A DNA stretch of 64,000 nucleotides from Bog-756 sp049517675. GTDB lineage: Bacteria > Actinomycetota > Acidimicrobiia > Acidimicrobiales > RAAP-2. Of the stretch, positions 39,151-48,582 are shown piece after piece. Position 1 is the first letter of the stretch. Each line of letters opens with the position of its first letter. Location: assembly GCA_049517675.1 (NCBI GenBank), contig JBEKRV010000011.1, forward strand, positions 23,825 to 87,824. Reading direction: 5' to 3'. Both the position numbers and the translations under genes were made by a program. The notes below the pieces were generated by a model. That model was not told the DNA's origin. It did not search any database and saw nothing but the letters and a program-made list of their open reading frames with translations.

Positions 39151-40500
39151 TTGGGCACGTACATCCCCCACACCGACGACGAGATCGATCGCATGCTCGG
39201 GTTCCTCGGACTGTCCTCGTTGGACGACCTGTTCGCCGTGGTGCCCGAGGCGCTCCGGCTGCAGCGGGCGCTCGAGCTGGCCGACGGGACCGGTGAGCCC
39301 GACGTCCTCGACCGTATGGAGGTCTTCGCCGACGCCAACCGGGCACGGACCGACCGGACTGTCTGCTTCGCCGGGGGTGGCGCCTACGACCACGAGATCC
39401 CGTCGGTGACGAGGGCCCTGGCCGGCCGCAGCGAGTTCGTGACCTCCTACACGCCCTACCAGCCCGAAGTGGCACAGGGCGTCCTCCAGGCCGTCTTCGA
39501 ATTCCAGACCATGGTGGCCCGGATCTCCGGGCTCCCGATCGCCAACGCATCGCTCTACGACGGGGGGAGCGCGGCGGTCGAGGCGGTCAACCTGGGTGTA
39601 GCCGCCTCGGGACGCCAGACCGTGTGGGTGTCCGGGGGGATCCATCCCCACTGGCGCCAGATGCTGACCACGTTCGCGGCCGGCACCGGGCACCGGATCC
39701 GGACCGTCCCGTTGGTCGACGGGGTCACCGCCTGGCCGGAAGCGGACGGCGGGGCCGACGAGGCCCCGGGTGTGGTCCTGGTGGGCTACCCCAACTACCT
39801 CGGATGCCTGGAGGACCTGGCCGCCGTGCGGTCCCTGTGCGACCGTACCGGTGCGCTGATGGTGGTGGGGGCCGATCCGCTGGCTGCCGGTCTCCTCCGT
39901 TCGGCCGGTTCGTGGGGCGCGGACGTGATGGTGGGGGAGGGCCAGATGTTCGGGACCGCCCTCGGCTTCGGCGGCCCCTACCTCGGGCTGTTCGCCTGCA
40001 GCGCGGCGCACACCCGACGGTTGCCCGGACGACTGGTCGGCCAGACCGTCGACGTCGACGGACGCACCGCCTACGTCACCACACTGCGCGCCCGCGAACA
40101 GGACATCCGCCGCGAGAAGGCGACGTCCAACGTGTGCACCAACCAGACGCTCATGGCGGTCACGGCGGCGATCCAGCTCGGATGGCTCGGGACGTCGGGC
40201 CTGGTCGAGGTGGCCACCCGCTGCGCCCGGGCCACCCGCTACGCGCGGGACGCGGTGCTGAGCGTCGACGGCGTGGCGCCGTGGGCGGATGCCCCGACCC
40301 TGAGGGAGTTCGCGGTGCGCCTTCCGGTTCGGGCCGACACGGTCATCGAGCGCATGGCCGATGCAGGGTTCCTGGCCGGTATCTCGTTGGAGGATGCGGT
40401 CGACGACGGCGCCCACGGGCTGCTCATCGCCGTCACCGAGCGACGGACCGCCGACCAGATCGACGCCTATGCCTCGGCCCTGGCCAAGGCGGTCGCGTGA
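39151..40500 (+). CDS. gcvPA: Glycine dehydrogenase (decarboxylating) subunit 1
   Basis: The N-terminal half of a split P protein, 449 residues. TYIPHTDDEIDRML at the start, then FAGGGAYDHEIPS, SYTPYQPEVAQGVLQ, FEFQTMVARISGLPIANASLYDG are conserved. It lacks the PLP lysine, which is on the B subunit. The TTG at 39151 is preceded by AAGGAG with good spacing. It is coupled to gcvPB (TGATG) and downstream of gcvT by 65 nt. The two-subunit form is typical of many Gram-positive and actinobacterial lineages. Confidence 0.95.
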   Translation: MGTYIPHTDDEIDRMLGFLGLSSLDDLFAVVPEALRLQRALELADGTGEPDVLDRMEVFADANRARTDRTVCFAGGGAYDHEIPSVTRALAGRSEFVTSYTPYQPEVAQGVLQAVFEFQTMVARISGLPIANASLYDGGSAAVEAVNLGVAASGRQTVWVSGGIHPHWRQMLTTFAAGTGHRIRTVPLVDGVTAWPEADGGADEAPGVVLVGYPNYLGCLEDLAAVRSLCDRTGALMVVGADPLAAGLLRSAGSWGADVMVGEGQMFGTALGFGGPYLGLFACSAAHTRRLPGRLVGQTVDVDGRTAYVTTLRAREQDIRREKATSNVCTNQTLMAVTAAIQLGWLGTSGLVEVATRCARATRYARDAVLSVDGVAPWADAPTLREFAVRLPVRADTVIERMADAGFLAGISLEDAVDDGAHGLLIAVTERRTADQIDAYASALAKAVA

Positions 40501-42050
40501 TGGCCACCGGCACCACGGCGGCCGACGCCGGTGACATCGGGGGCCCGGGCGGCAAGGCCGCATCGGCGCCACTGATCGGCCGCGAGACCGAACCCACCCT
40601 GTTCGAGCTCTCCCACCCGGGGCGCAGGGCCTGGTCCTTCCGGACACCAGGGGTGCCCGAGGTCCCCGTGGAGGACCTGGTCCCGGCCGGCCACCGTCGC
40701 GAACGGCCCGTCGAGGTCGCCGAGGTGTCCGAGCGCGACCTCGTCGCCCATTTCACCCGCCTCTCCCACCGCCAGTTCTCGGTGGATCTCGGGGCCTATC
40801 CGCTGGGCTCGTGCACCATGAAGTACAACCCCAAGGTCTGCGACACGGTGGCGTCGCTGCCCGGGCTGGCCGGGGTGCATCCGGCCGCGCCGGCGTCGAT
40901 GACCCAGGGCTGGTTGGCACTCATGGTGGAGCTCGAGGAGACCCTGTGCGAGGTGACCGGGATGGCGGCCGCCACGCTGCAACCGGCCGCCGGGGCCGCC
41001 GGCGAGCTCACCGGGCTGCTGTTGATGCGGGCCTGGCACGAGTCGCAGGGCACGCCCCGCCACAAGGTGATCATCCCCGACTCCGCCCACGGGACGAATC
41101 CGGCGTCGGTCACCCTCGGGGGCTACGAGGTCGTGACCGTGCCGAGCGACGACCGGGGCTGTGTCGACATGGCCGCGCTGCGTTCCGTGCTCGACGAGGA
41201 CGTGGCCGGGATCATGCTGACCAACCCGAACACCCTCGGCCTGTTCGAGGAGGACATCGCGGAGATCGCCGCCGCCGTCCACGCCGTCGGCGGACTCCTC
41301 TACTACGACGGGGCCAATCTCAATGCCATCCTCGGCGTGGTCCGCCCGGGTGACATGGGCTTCGACATCGTGCACATGAACCTGCACAAGACCTTCGCCA
41401 CGCCGCACGGCGGAGGGGGCCCCGGGGCGGGCCCGGTGGCCGTGTCCGAACGCCTGGTGCCCTTCCTGCCCGGGCCGCGCCCCGTCCGCACCGCGGGTTC
41501 CGAGTTCGGGTGGGCGACCCCTCCCCGGTCCATCGGCAGGGTGCACACCTGGCACGGCAACACGCTCGTCCTGGCCCGCGCCCTCGCGTACATCCTGGTC
41601 AACGGAGGCGACGGTCTCAAACAGATCGCCCGGATCGCCGTGCTCAACGCCAACTGGATCCGCCAGCGGCTCCACTCCGCCTACGACGTCCCGTTCGACC
41701 GTCCGTGCATGCACGAGGTGGTCCTCTCCGCCCGGACGCTCAAGTCCGACTACGGGGTGCGGGCGCTCGACGTCGCCAAGCGCCTCCTCGAGGAGGGGTT
41801 CCACTCGCCGACCGTGTACTTCCCGCTGATCGTGGAGGAGGCACTGATGGTCGAGCCCACCGAGACCGAGAGCCCCCAGACGCTCGAGGCACTGGCCCGG
41901 TCGTTGGAACGGATCGCCACCGAGGCGGCCGAGACGGGGGAGGGGCCGATGGGCGAGTACCCTCACGGCACCCCGGTGCGCCGCCTCGACGAGGCACGTG
42001 CGGCCCGTACCCTGATCCCGACGTTCGATGCCCGACCCACACCCGGTTGA
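40500..42050 (+). CDS. gcvPB: Glycine dehydrogenase (decarboxylating) subunit 2
   Basis: The PLP-binding half of the split P protein, 516 residues. The N-terminal FELSHPGRRAWSF, then HFTRLSHRQFSVDLGAYPLGSCTMKYNPK, AHGTNPASV, and the PLP-lysine motif MNLHKTFATPHGGGGPG are intact. It has a 20-residue Gly/Ala-rich N-terminal extension. ATG 40500 overlaps the gcvPA stop. The lipoyl H protein gene (gcvH) is not in the window. Confidence 0.95.
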   Translation: MATGTTAADAGDIGGPGGKAASAPLIGRETEPTLFELSHPGRRAWSFRTPGVPEVPVEDLVPAGHRRERPVEVAEVSERDLVAHFTRLSHRQFSVDLGAYPLGSCTMKYNPKVCDTVASLPGLAGVHPAAPASMTQGWLALMVELEETLCEVTGMAAATLQPAAGAAGELTGLLLMRAWHESQGTPRHKVIIPDSAHGTNPASVTLGGYEVVTVPSDDRGCVDMAALRSVLDEDVAGIMLTNPNTLGLFEEDIAEIAAAVHAVGGLLYYDGANLNAILGVVRPGDMGFDIVHMNLHKTFATPHGGGGPGAGPVAVSERLVPFLPGPRPVRTAGSEFGWATPPRSIGRVHTWHGNTLVLARALAYILVNGGDGLKQIARIAVLNANWIRQRLHSAYDVPFDRPCMHEVVLSARTLKSDYGVRALDVAKRLLEEGFHSPTVYFPLIVEEALMVEPTETESPQTLEALARSLERIATEAAETGEGPMGEYPHGTPVRRLDEARAARTLIPTFDARPTPG

Positions 42051-42053
42051 ACG

Positions 42054-42563
42054 GTGGACGGTGTCTTCACCACCCGGTTCGTCGGCCCCTACCTGAAGTT
42101 CCACAAGTACGTCTACGACCGTTCGGACGGCCGCTTCGGCAAGCACTCCGGGGGGATACCGGCCCTCCTGTTGACCACGACGGGTCGCAAGTCGGGACTG
42201 ACCCGGACCAACGCGCTCACCTACTGCCGCGACCGGGGTGACCTGATCGTGGTGGCCTCCAACGGTGGGAGCGACCGGCCCCCGGCCTGGCTGCTCAACA
42301 TCGAGGCCGATCCCCGGGTGTCGGTGCGGGTCGGCAGGTCGGTGACGAAGGCCACGGCCCGGGTGGCCACCGACGAGGAGCGGGCATACCTGTGGCCGCT
42401 GGTGAACCGCACCAACCGGGGGCTGTCCCGGTTCCTGCACCCCGGGGTCACCGGACGCTACGACGTCTACCAGCGCCACACCACCAGGACGATCCCGGTG
42501 GTGGTCATCTCGCCGGACCGACCACCCGCCGCGGCCGCGTCCGGAGTCGACCGGCGCACCTGA
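42054..42563 (+). CDS. F420-type (DDN) nitroreductase-fold protein
   Basis: A 169-residue split-barrel protein of the deazaflavin-dependent nitroreductase family. The cofactor-binding pattern LLTTTGRKSGLTRTNAL is followed by VASNGG and PPAWLLNIEADPRVSV, all typical of DDN proteins that bind F420 in actinobacteria. It starts 3 nt after gcvPB. A second, more distant member is at 51299-51712. Substrate unknown. Confidence 0.88.
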   Translation: MDGVFTTRFVGPYLKFHKYVYDRSDGRFGKHSGGIPALLLTTTGRKSGLTRTNALTYCRDRGDLIVVASNGGSDRPPAWLLNIEADPRVSVRVGRSVTKATARVATDEERAYLWPLVNRTNRGLSRFLHPGVTGRYDVYQRHTTRTIPVVVISPDRPPAAAASGVDRRT

Positions 42564-43451
42564 TCAACCGGAGGTCGGCTCCGTGCCCAGCGGGCTCGTC
42601 GACGGTGCCCGTGTCGCGGTGGCCATCCAGGAACCGACGACGATCAGTGGGAAGCCCACGAGGATCCCCCAGCCGAGCGGCTCCCCGAGGACCAGCACAC
42701 CGAGAGCGATGGCCACCGCCGGGTTGACGTAGGTGATGACCGTGCTGCGTGCGGGGCCGACCTCGACGATCAATTCGAAGAAGAGGACGAACGCCAGCGC
42801 GGTGCAGACCAGGGCGAGACCGGCCACGGCGCCCACGACCTCGAGCGACACCGTCGACGGCAGGTGGGTGAGGGCGAAGGGGGCGTACCCCACCGAGACG
42901 ATGGCCAGTGCGGCGGTGACCACCCCGATCCCGTGGAGGTCGTCGAGTTTGCGGGAGATGATGAGCGGGCCGACGGCGTAGCCGACCACCGGGATCAGGA
43001 CCTCGACCACGGGCCCGAGGTCGGCACCCCGGAGGTCGACCCCCACGACGGCGACGACGCCGGCGAACCCGACCAGCAGTCCGATGATGCGTCTCCGGTC
43101 GAAGCGGTCGTAGCCGAGCACGCGGTAGACGACCGCGCCCACCAACGGAACCGTGGCGATCAACAGTCCGGCCACCGAACTGGTGAGGTGGATCTCGGCC
43201 CGTCCGAGGAAGAGCCACGGGACGGCCAACTCGGACAGCGAGAAGGCCAGGAGCCACCGCCAGCGGGGGAGGAGGCCGACGAGGGCCCGTCGCCGGAGGG
43301 CCAGGGGAAGCAGCACCAGCGTCGCCGGCGCCGTCCGCAGGAAGATCAGCGTGGCGGGGGAGACCTCCCGGACGGCGATGCGGATGAGCAGGTACGGGCA
43401 GCCCCAGATCACCGACATGACCAGGAAGAGGATCCAGCCGCGTCGGCTCAC
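42564..43451 (-). CDS. EamA/DMT-family transporter
   Basis: A 295-residue protein with ten predicted membrane helices in two EamA halves (IWGCPYLLIRIAVREVSPATL for the first, AVAGLALVCTALAFVLFFELI for the second; both shown only as markers). Drug/metabolite transporters of this family export amino acids, nucleotide sugars or small drugs. The GTG at 43451 has a weak GGTG-type site. It is convergent with the upstream DDN gene with no gap. Confidence 0.85.
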   Translation of the reverse strand: MSRRGWILFLVMSVIWGCPYLLIRIAVREVSPATLIFLRTAPATLVLLPLALRRRALVGLLPRWRWLLAFSLSELAVPWLFLGRAEIHLTSSVAGLLIATVPLVGAVVYRVLGYDRFDRRRIIGLLVGFAGVVAVVGVDLRGADLGPVVEVLIPVVGYAVGPLIISRKLDDLHGIGVVTAALAIVSVGYAPFALTHLPSTVSLEVVGAVAGLALVCTALAFVLFFELIVEVGPARSTVITYVNPAVAIALGVLVLGEPLGWGILVGFPLIVVGSWMATATRAPSTSPLGTEPTSG

Positions 43452-43514
43452 GGGTGCACCGGCACCTTCCGTCCGCAGGGGACATCGGCCCCGGGCACCG
43501 CCCGGGGGGAGCGT

Positions 43515-44279
43515 TCAGTCGAGCAGGTCGGGCTGCTCGCGCACGATCCGGTCGAACAGGGGCTGGAAGCTGAACCAACCGGCCATGTGGCTGCCGACCT
43601 GGCCGCTCGTGATGCGGGCCATCTCGGGGTCGATGAGCACCGGGGTCCCGGCCGCCTCGGCAAGCAGCTGGGCCTGGCACGAGCGCTCCATGGTGATGAA
43701 CCACCAGACCGCCTCGTCCACGGAACGACCCACGGTGAGGAGACCGTGGTTCCGGAGGATCGCGGCCTTGTTCTCACCGACGGCGTGGGCGATGCGCTTT
43801 CCCTCCTCCACGTCCATGACCACGCCGGTGTAGTCGTCGAACACGGCGTGATCCTCGTAGAAGGCGCACACGTCCTGGGTGATCGGGTCGAGCGTGCGAC
43901 CGAGCGCCGACCAGGCCTTGCCGTAGACCGAGTGGGAGTGGGCAGCCGCCACCACATCGGGGCGGGCGGCATGAACCTGGGAGTGGATGGCGAAGGCGGC
44001 GACATTGACCGGACGGTCGCCCTCGACCACCTCGCCGCGGTCGTTCACGAGGATCAGGTCCGAGGTGGTGATGTGCCCGAAGTGCATGCCGAACGGGTTG
44101 ACCCAGAAGTGGTCCGGACGCTCCGGGTCACGGGCGGTGATGTGCCCGGCCACACCCTCGTCGAACCCGAACTTCGAGAACAGCCGGAAGGATGCGGCCA
44201 GGCGCTGCTTGCGGTGGAGCCGCTCGTCCTCCGTGCTGTCGAACGTCATCTTGGCAGGGAGATTCATGATCTTCGCCAC
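43515..44279 (-). CDS. Class II aldolase/adducin-family protein
   Basis: A 254-residue protein of the AraD/FucA-adducin fold. GHITARDPERPDHFWVNPFG gives the substrate loop, AAAHSHSVYGKA the first pair of metal-binding histidines, and LRNHGLLTVGRSVDEA the third. The Zn-ligand set is complete, so an aldolase or related activity is possible; the closest relatives are the adducin-like bacterial proteins of unknown substrate. GTG 44279 is set by the strong GAGGAGG site 5 nt upstream. Confidence 0.88.
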   Translation of the reverse strand: MAKIMNLPAKMTFDSTEDERLHRKQRLAASFRLFSKFGFDEGVAGHITARDPERPDHFWVNPFGMHFGHITTSDLILVNDRGEVVEGDRPVNVAAFAIHSQVHAARPDVVAAAHSHSVYGKAWSALGRTLDPITQDVCAFYEDHAVFDDYTGVVMDVEEGKRIAHAVGENKAAILRNHGLLTVGRSVDEAVWWFITMERSCQAQLLAEAAGTPVLIDPEMARITSGQVGSHMAGWFSFQPLFDRIVREQPDLLD

Positions 44280-44629
44280 GGTGTCCTCCTCATCGGCGGG
44301 GCACCCGGCTCTGTCGCCACGGTGCTGAGGCGATACTACGCCCGTGAGGGACTCCGACACGGTGGCGATCGGAGCGGGCCGGCTGGAGGATACTGCAAAC
44401 AGTGGTGACGTGACTGCGTAGCGTGGGTGCTCAGGTGCAATACGGTTCGATGTCCAGAAGCGCTGTTCACTGTCGCGGCCCGTGCCGTACCATGGGGAAT
44501 CTCCCGTTCGACGGCAGGCTGACGGGTCCCGGTACGGCGCGACGGAACGGCACGTCCCGGGCGCGCCCCTCGGATCCGACTGCCGGAGCATGACAGTTGG
44601 GGTCCTGAGGCCCCGGAAGCGAGGAAACG
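44280..44629. other. Intergenic region between aldolase and repeat surface protein
   Basis: A 350-nt divergent region with no supported gene. A TACGGT hexamer at about 44442 may be the -10 of the plus-strand surface-protein gene, leaving a leader of roughly 180 nt. Nothing with a clear secondary structure was seen. Confidence 0.4.
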
Positions 44630-47086
44630 ATGGGGCAGCAGTCGACGTCTAGGCACCGGAACCGTCTGACCGTTCTCGGGGCGGTGCTCACGGTCGTCAT
44701 CGGGACGCTCTCGGCGGTCGGGGTGGCAGCGGCCACGGCCACCGCGGCCGGTGCGTCGGGCAGCCAGCTCGTGACCTACTCGGACAACTTCTCACAACCG
44801 GGCGCTCTGCCCAACGCCTACCCCAACGTCACCGGGTCCGGGGCCCACAGCGACGGTTGGGAGCTCGCGGTGTCCACCACCCAGGTGTTCGCCGTCACCC
44901 ACCACCAGGCGAACCTCCAGGTGACCTGCTGGAACCAGTCCAACGGATCGTTCTGCTGGCCCCAGGCTCCGACGAAGATCGTCACCAACGGCACCGACAA
45001 CTACGAGACCGCCGTGGGCGAGGGCGTGTACCTCGACCAGGCGACCGGACTCCTCTACGCATGGGCCGTCCAGTCCAACGGGACCGAGGCGGACAACCAG
45101 GCCGGCGTGGTGTGCATCAACACGACCGAGCCGGTCGCCGCGACCGGGTCCGCCATGTTCTGCGGCTTCACCCCCCTCACCCACGCCGGTGACGCCCCGA
45201 TCGTGAGCGGGCTCTACGCCAGCTTCACCGCGCCGGTCCAGGTCGGCACCGACTGGTACTCCTTCAACGAGGCGGCCGGGGTCGGGACGGCGGGAGGGGC
45301 CGGGACCGAGAACACGCTCATGTGCTTCAACCTCACGACGTTCCAGGCCTGTTCGACTCCCAACTACACCGTTCCCCTCGACTGTCCCGACGGATCGCCG
45401 ACCTGCACCGTGACCGGGCTCTTCGGCACCGCGCCGCCCATCGGTGCGTCGGGGAGCGACATCTTCGTGCCACTCGACGTCTCGAACTCCGGCACCGTCT
45501 CCTCGGTGATGGGCTGCTTCGACACGGCGACGGACCTGGGTTGCACCGGCACCTGGCCGGTCACGCTCACCGCGGTCGCCGGATCGCCCTTCCCACTGCT
45601 GAACTCCTCGGGTACGGCGACCGGGCTGTGCGTGCCCATCATGCACGACCCCTGCTACAGCTTCGCCGGCGCTTCGGTAGAGACGCCGACGAACCTGGCA
45701 TCGACCGTCGGGCTGACCAACACGGCGAACGGGCCGGCGACGGTCATCGGAGCTTCGATCTACGTCCCGAACTTCACCACGACCTCGGTCGACTGCTTCG
45801 ACTACGCCACGTCGGCGTCGTGCCCGCACTTTCCGAAGGTGCTCAACAATCTGTCCGAGCTGTACACGGTGAACCGGGACCCTCAGCGACCGAACTGCAT
45901 CTGGGTGAACTCGGACCACGGCGGGGCCCAGATCCAGAACTTCGACGCCACGACAGGCGGGGCCTGCGCACCGGGCCCGATCCGGCTCCAGGCCGGTACG
46001 CTCGTCGACCCGAACCCGGTGTGTCTGCCGGGAGCCGGTCAATCGTCCACGTACCTGTCGCTGCAGGTCACCGGTCCACCGCGCGGTTCCTATTCGTCGG
46101 GTGAGGTCCAGTTCGCCAACCCCGAGGGGACGATCGACTCGAACATTCCGGCCCAGCCGATCAACGCGTTCGGTGTGGCCGACCTCAGCGGCCTCGACTT
46201 CGCCGGCAATCTGTCGCCGCAATTCGTGATCACCCTCAACGGGTTGACCTCCACTCCGACGACCGTGTCGTTGAAGCTCATCTGGGAGGCCAAGTACAAC
46301 CTCGTCTGCATCTCGAACGGGCAGGCCGTGTCGAGCGTCCCCGGCTACTGGCTGACCGCCTCGGACGGCGGCATCTTCGCCTTCGGTGACGCCGGCTTCT
46401 ACGGGTCGACCGGGAACCTCGTCCTCAACAAGCCCATCGTCGGCATGGGCGTCACGCCCGACCGTGGCGGCTACTGGCTCGTGGCCTCCGACGGCGGCAT
46501 CTTCGCCTTCGGCACGGCCGGCTTCTACGGGTCGACCGGGAACATCGTCCTCAACAAACCGATCGTGGGCATGGCCGCCACCCCGGACGGGAGGGGCTAC
46601 TGGCTCGTTGCGTCCGACGGAGGCATCTTCTCGTTCGGGGACGCCCAGTTCTACGGGTCGGCGGGGAACATCGTCCTCAACAAACCGATCGTCGGCATGG
46701 CCGCCACCCCGGACGGGGGAGGGTACTGGCTCGTCGCATCTGACGGGGGTGTGTTCTCCTACGGGGACGCCCAGTTCTACGGATCGACCGGGAACATCGT
46801 CCTCAACAAGCCCATCGTGGGGATGGCGGCCAATCCGAACGGGGGCGGGTACTGGATGGTCGCCTCCGATGGAGGCATCTTCTCCTTCGGGACGTCCAAG
46901 TTCTACGGATCCGCCGGCAACATCGTTCTCAACAAGCCCATCGTCGGTATGTCGGCCAATTTCAACGGGACGGGATACTGGTTGGTGGCTTCCGACGGCG
47001 GGATCTTCAACTACGGGAGCACGGTATTCGTCGGATCCGCCGGCAACATCGTTCTCAACAAACCGATCGTGGGAATCGCCACCTGA
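44630..47086 (+). CDS. Secreted protein with six 42-residue GYWLVASDGG repeats
   Basis: An 818-residue exported protein. Signal peptide in the first 40 residues (Arg/Ser start, hydrophobic core, ATAAGASG region). The middle part, about 50-550, is rich in Asn, Thr, Gly and Cys pairs, like an extracellular beta-rich region (for example TYSDNFSQPG). The C-terminus has six tandem copies of a 42-residue unit (GYWLVASDGGIF, then FYGSTGNIVLNKPIVGM). The unit resembles a propeller-like repeat typical of Acidimicrobiia surface proteins. ATG 44630 follows GAGGAAACG. Function unknown; adhesion or glycan binding is a guess. Confidence 0.85.
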   Translation: MGQQSTSRHRNRLTVLGAVLTVVIGTLSAVGVAAATATAAGASGSQLVTYSDNFSQPGALPNAYPNVTGSGAHSDGWELAVSTTQVFAVTHHQANLQVTCWNQSNGSFCWPQAPTKIVTNGTDNYETAVGEGVYLDQATGLLYAWAVQSNGTEADNQAGVVCINTTEPVAATGSAMFCGFTPLTHAGDAPIVSGLYASFTAPVQVGTDWYSFNEAAGVGTAGGAGTENTLMCFNLTTFQACSTPNYTVPLDCPDGSPTCTVTGLFGTAPPIGASGSDIFVPLDVSNSGTVSSVMGCFDTATDLGCTGTWPVTLTAVAGSPFPLLNSSGTATGLCVPIMHDPCYSFAGASVETPTNLASTVGLTNTANGPATVIGASIYVPNFTTTSVDCFDYATSASCPHFPKVLNNLSELYTVNRDPQRPNCIWVNSDHGGAQIQNFDATTGGACAPGPIRLQAGTLVDPNPVCLPGAGQSSTYLSLQVTGPPRGSYSSGEVQFANPEGTIDSNIPAQPINAFGVADLSGLDFAGNLSPQFVITLNGLTSTPTTVSLKLIWEAKYNLVCISNGQAVSSVPGYWLTASDGGIFAFGDAGFYGSTGNLVLNKPIVGMGVTPDRGGYWLVASDGGIFAFGTAGFYGSTGNIVLNKPIVGMAATPDGRGYWLVASDGGIFSFGDAQFYGSAGNIVLNKPIVGMAATPDGGGYWLVASDGGVFSYGDAQFYGSTGNIVLNKPIVGMAANPNGGGYWMVASDGGIFSFGTSKFYGSAGNIVLNKPIVGMSANFNGTGYWLVASDGGIFNYGSTVFVGSAGNIVLNKPIVGIAT
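46343..47083 (+). repeat. Six tandem 126-bp coding repeats
   Basis: Five full 126-bp units and a sixth of 111 bp, each coding for the 42-residue unit of the secreted protein. Protein identity between units is high (most positions of FYGS-GNIVLNKPIVGM are constant) and the DNA is also similar, so recent expansion or homogenisation by recombination is plausible. Confidence 0.9.
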
Positions 47087-47129
47087 GCGGTGGTTCAGTC
47101 TCGCCCCTGTCGCCCGCTAGGGTGTCGAG

Positions 47130-47480
47130 GTGCCTCACCGTCCCGCCGAGTTGATTGCCGAAGTCAACGCCCACCTCGAGCGGAACCGGCAGCTGCGCGC
47201 CCAGCTCGAGGCGAACGAGCAGCTCATGCGGGATGGACTGGCGAAGCTCACGGAGCACGTCCGGATGACCGAGATCCTCACCGGGCTGCCGATCCACGAG
47301 GCCATCGTCGCCACCGACATCGCCGTGTCCGGGCTGTTCGAGTCCAGGCACCGGGTCCGCAAACTGATCATCGGCATGGCACTCGACGACGGCATGTCGG
47401 TGGAGCAACTGGCGACCACCTGGGGCGTCACTCCTGATCGGGTCCGATCGTCCGGGCTCGAACAGCTCCACCCGGGCTGA
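47130..47480 (+). CDS. Small coiled-coil plus HTH-like protein
   Basis: A 116-residue protein. Residues 1-50 are a charged helix (AELIAEVNAHLERNRQLRAQ, then LEANEQLMRDGL); the C-terminal end (MSVEQLATTWGVTPDRVR) looks like an HTH. GTG 47130 has TAGGGT exactly 6 nt upstream and no Shine-Dalgarno, so it looks leaderless. It lies 43 nt after the surface-protein gene but has its own -10. Function unknown; DNA binding is inference. Confidence 0.7.
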   Translation: MPHRPAELIAEVNAHLERNRQLRAQLEANEQLMRDGLAKLTEHVRMTEILTGLPIHEAIVATDIAVSGLFESRHRVRKLIIGMALDDGMSVEQLATTWGVTPDRVRSSGLEQLHPG

Positions 47481-48002
47481 GCGGGCCACCAGAACCACCG
47501 GGGGACGCCGTGCCGGGCCCACCATCTACACCATCGGCCCTCCTGCGGTACCTGACATAATATACATTATCGGCGGTAAGGGTGTGGCGCTCGGCAACGG
47601 GGTCCCGGGGACGGCGATGCCGAGTTCGCCCCGAGGACCGGCCACGCCGACGCCGACCGGGTCGGCGAGCCAGTAGGTCGTCGACCTTCCTCTGGGATCC
47701 GGGGTCCGAATTCCGATTCGAATACCGACCTGTCGTACATGGTCAGTTCCTGCCGAACTTCCGCGACGCCAGCCTCCGTGGCACCCCCTGGTCCGAGGAC
47801 GAAGGGCCGGACGGGAGCCCGTCGGTCTGATCGGCTTACAACACCCCGCACCCCGCACAACCGGTCATTTACATCACTGTGATGGATTTAGGCGCGTCAT
47901 GGCCCACCGGTGGGCATGACCCGAAGGTCGGCGTGGGAGCGGTTCTCCGGAGGGAGTAGTCGCCCCGGGGACGTCCGTCGTGCTCGGTGCACGACCCGAT
48001 CG
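47481..48002. other. 522-nt intergenic region with two palindromes
   Basis: No convincing gene. Two short palindromes stand out in this GC-rich genome: ATAAT-ATAC-ATTAT (47557-47570), an AT-only patch that could be a promoter or protein-binding site, and CATCAC-T-GTGATG (47872-47884). Reading frames here have poor codon periodicity. Confidence 0.5.
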
Positions 48003-48389
48003 CTAGTTGTCGGACTGGGCGTTCTCGAACGAGTCGACGCATCCCTGGATCCACTGGGACGACTCGTCCTGTGCCGGCTTTCCACCGAGCTTCGGCTCCC
48101 GGAACGCCGCCGCCGTGCAGGCCTGTCGGGGGCTGACACCTGCACCGTCCGCGGTGAACACGTTCCCCCCCACCGAATACCCGTCCCGGTAGGACTGTGA
48201 TTCGCCCGAGAGCGATCCGAACATCACCACGGCGATGCAGACGAGCACGATCACGACGACGAGTCCCGTCGCCATGAGGAGCATCCGACGACCCCTGCTC
48301 GAGCTCCAGGTCCGGCGCAACCACCCGGCCGGACCATTGCCTGTCGCACCCTCAGCCGACACGCCCTGTCCGGACTGCGTATCGCCCAT
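48003..48389 (-). CDS. Single-pass membrane protein of unknown function
   Basis: A 128-residue protein: a Gly/Gln-rich cytoplasmic start (MGDTQSGQG), an Arg-rich flank, one membrane helix (LLMATGLVVVIVLVCIAVVMFG, approx 38-59, named by its ends), and an outer domain with two Cys (QAC and GCVDS). The outer part reads like a small secreted domain with a possible disulfide. Family not recognised. Start ATG 48389; no clear Shine-Dalgarno. Confidence 0.65.
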   Translation of the reverse strand: MGDTQSGQGVSAEGATGNGPAGWLRRTWSSSRGRRMLLMATGLVVVIVLVCIAVVMFGSLSGESQSYRDGYSVGGNVFTADGAGVSPRQACTAAAFREPKLGGKPAQDESSQWIQGCVDSFENAQSDN

Positions 48390-48582
48390 CACGCTCCACC
48401 TTCTCGTCTGCCCTGTCCCAACGAGATCATGGCACCTGTGCGGAGGGGTTCGGCACCCACCTCTGCGCTCCCCCGCCGGCGGTCTGCCCGGTTCGGCCCA
48501 TCGCGATCGCCCACGGACCCGGGTGACGGCGACGACTGATGCCCCGACTGGGGGCCGCCGCCGGGATGGTCGGTCGCGCGGC

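Noticed and set aside
46343..47083. Regular 126-bp repeats as a CRISPR-like array
   Set aside because: Units are contiguous coding sequence of one large protein, without unique spacers.
47526..47858. Minus-strand frame in the 47.5-48.0 kb gap as a gene
   Set aside because: Arg/Pro/Gly-rich with no start site or conserved motif and poor codon periodicity.
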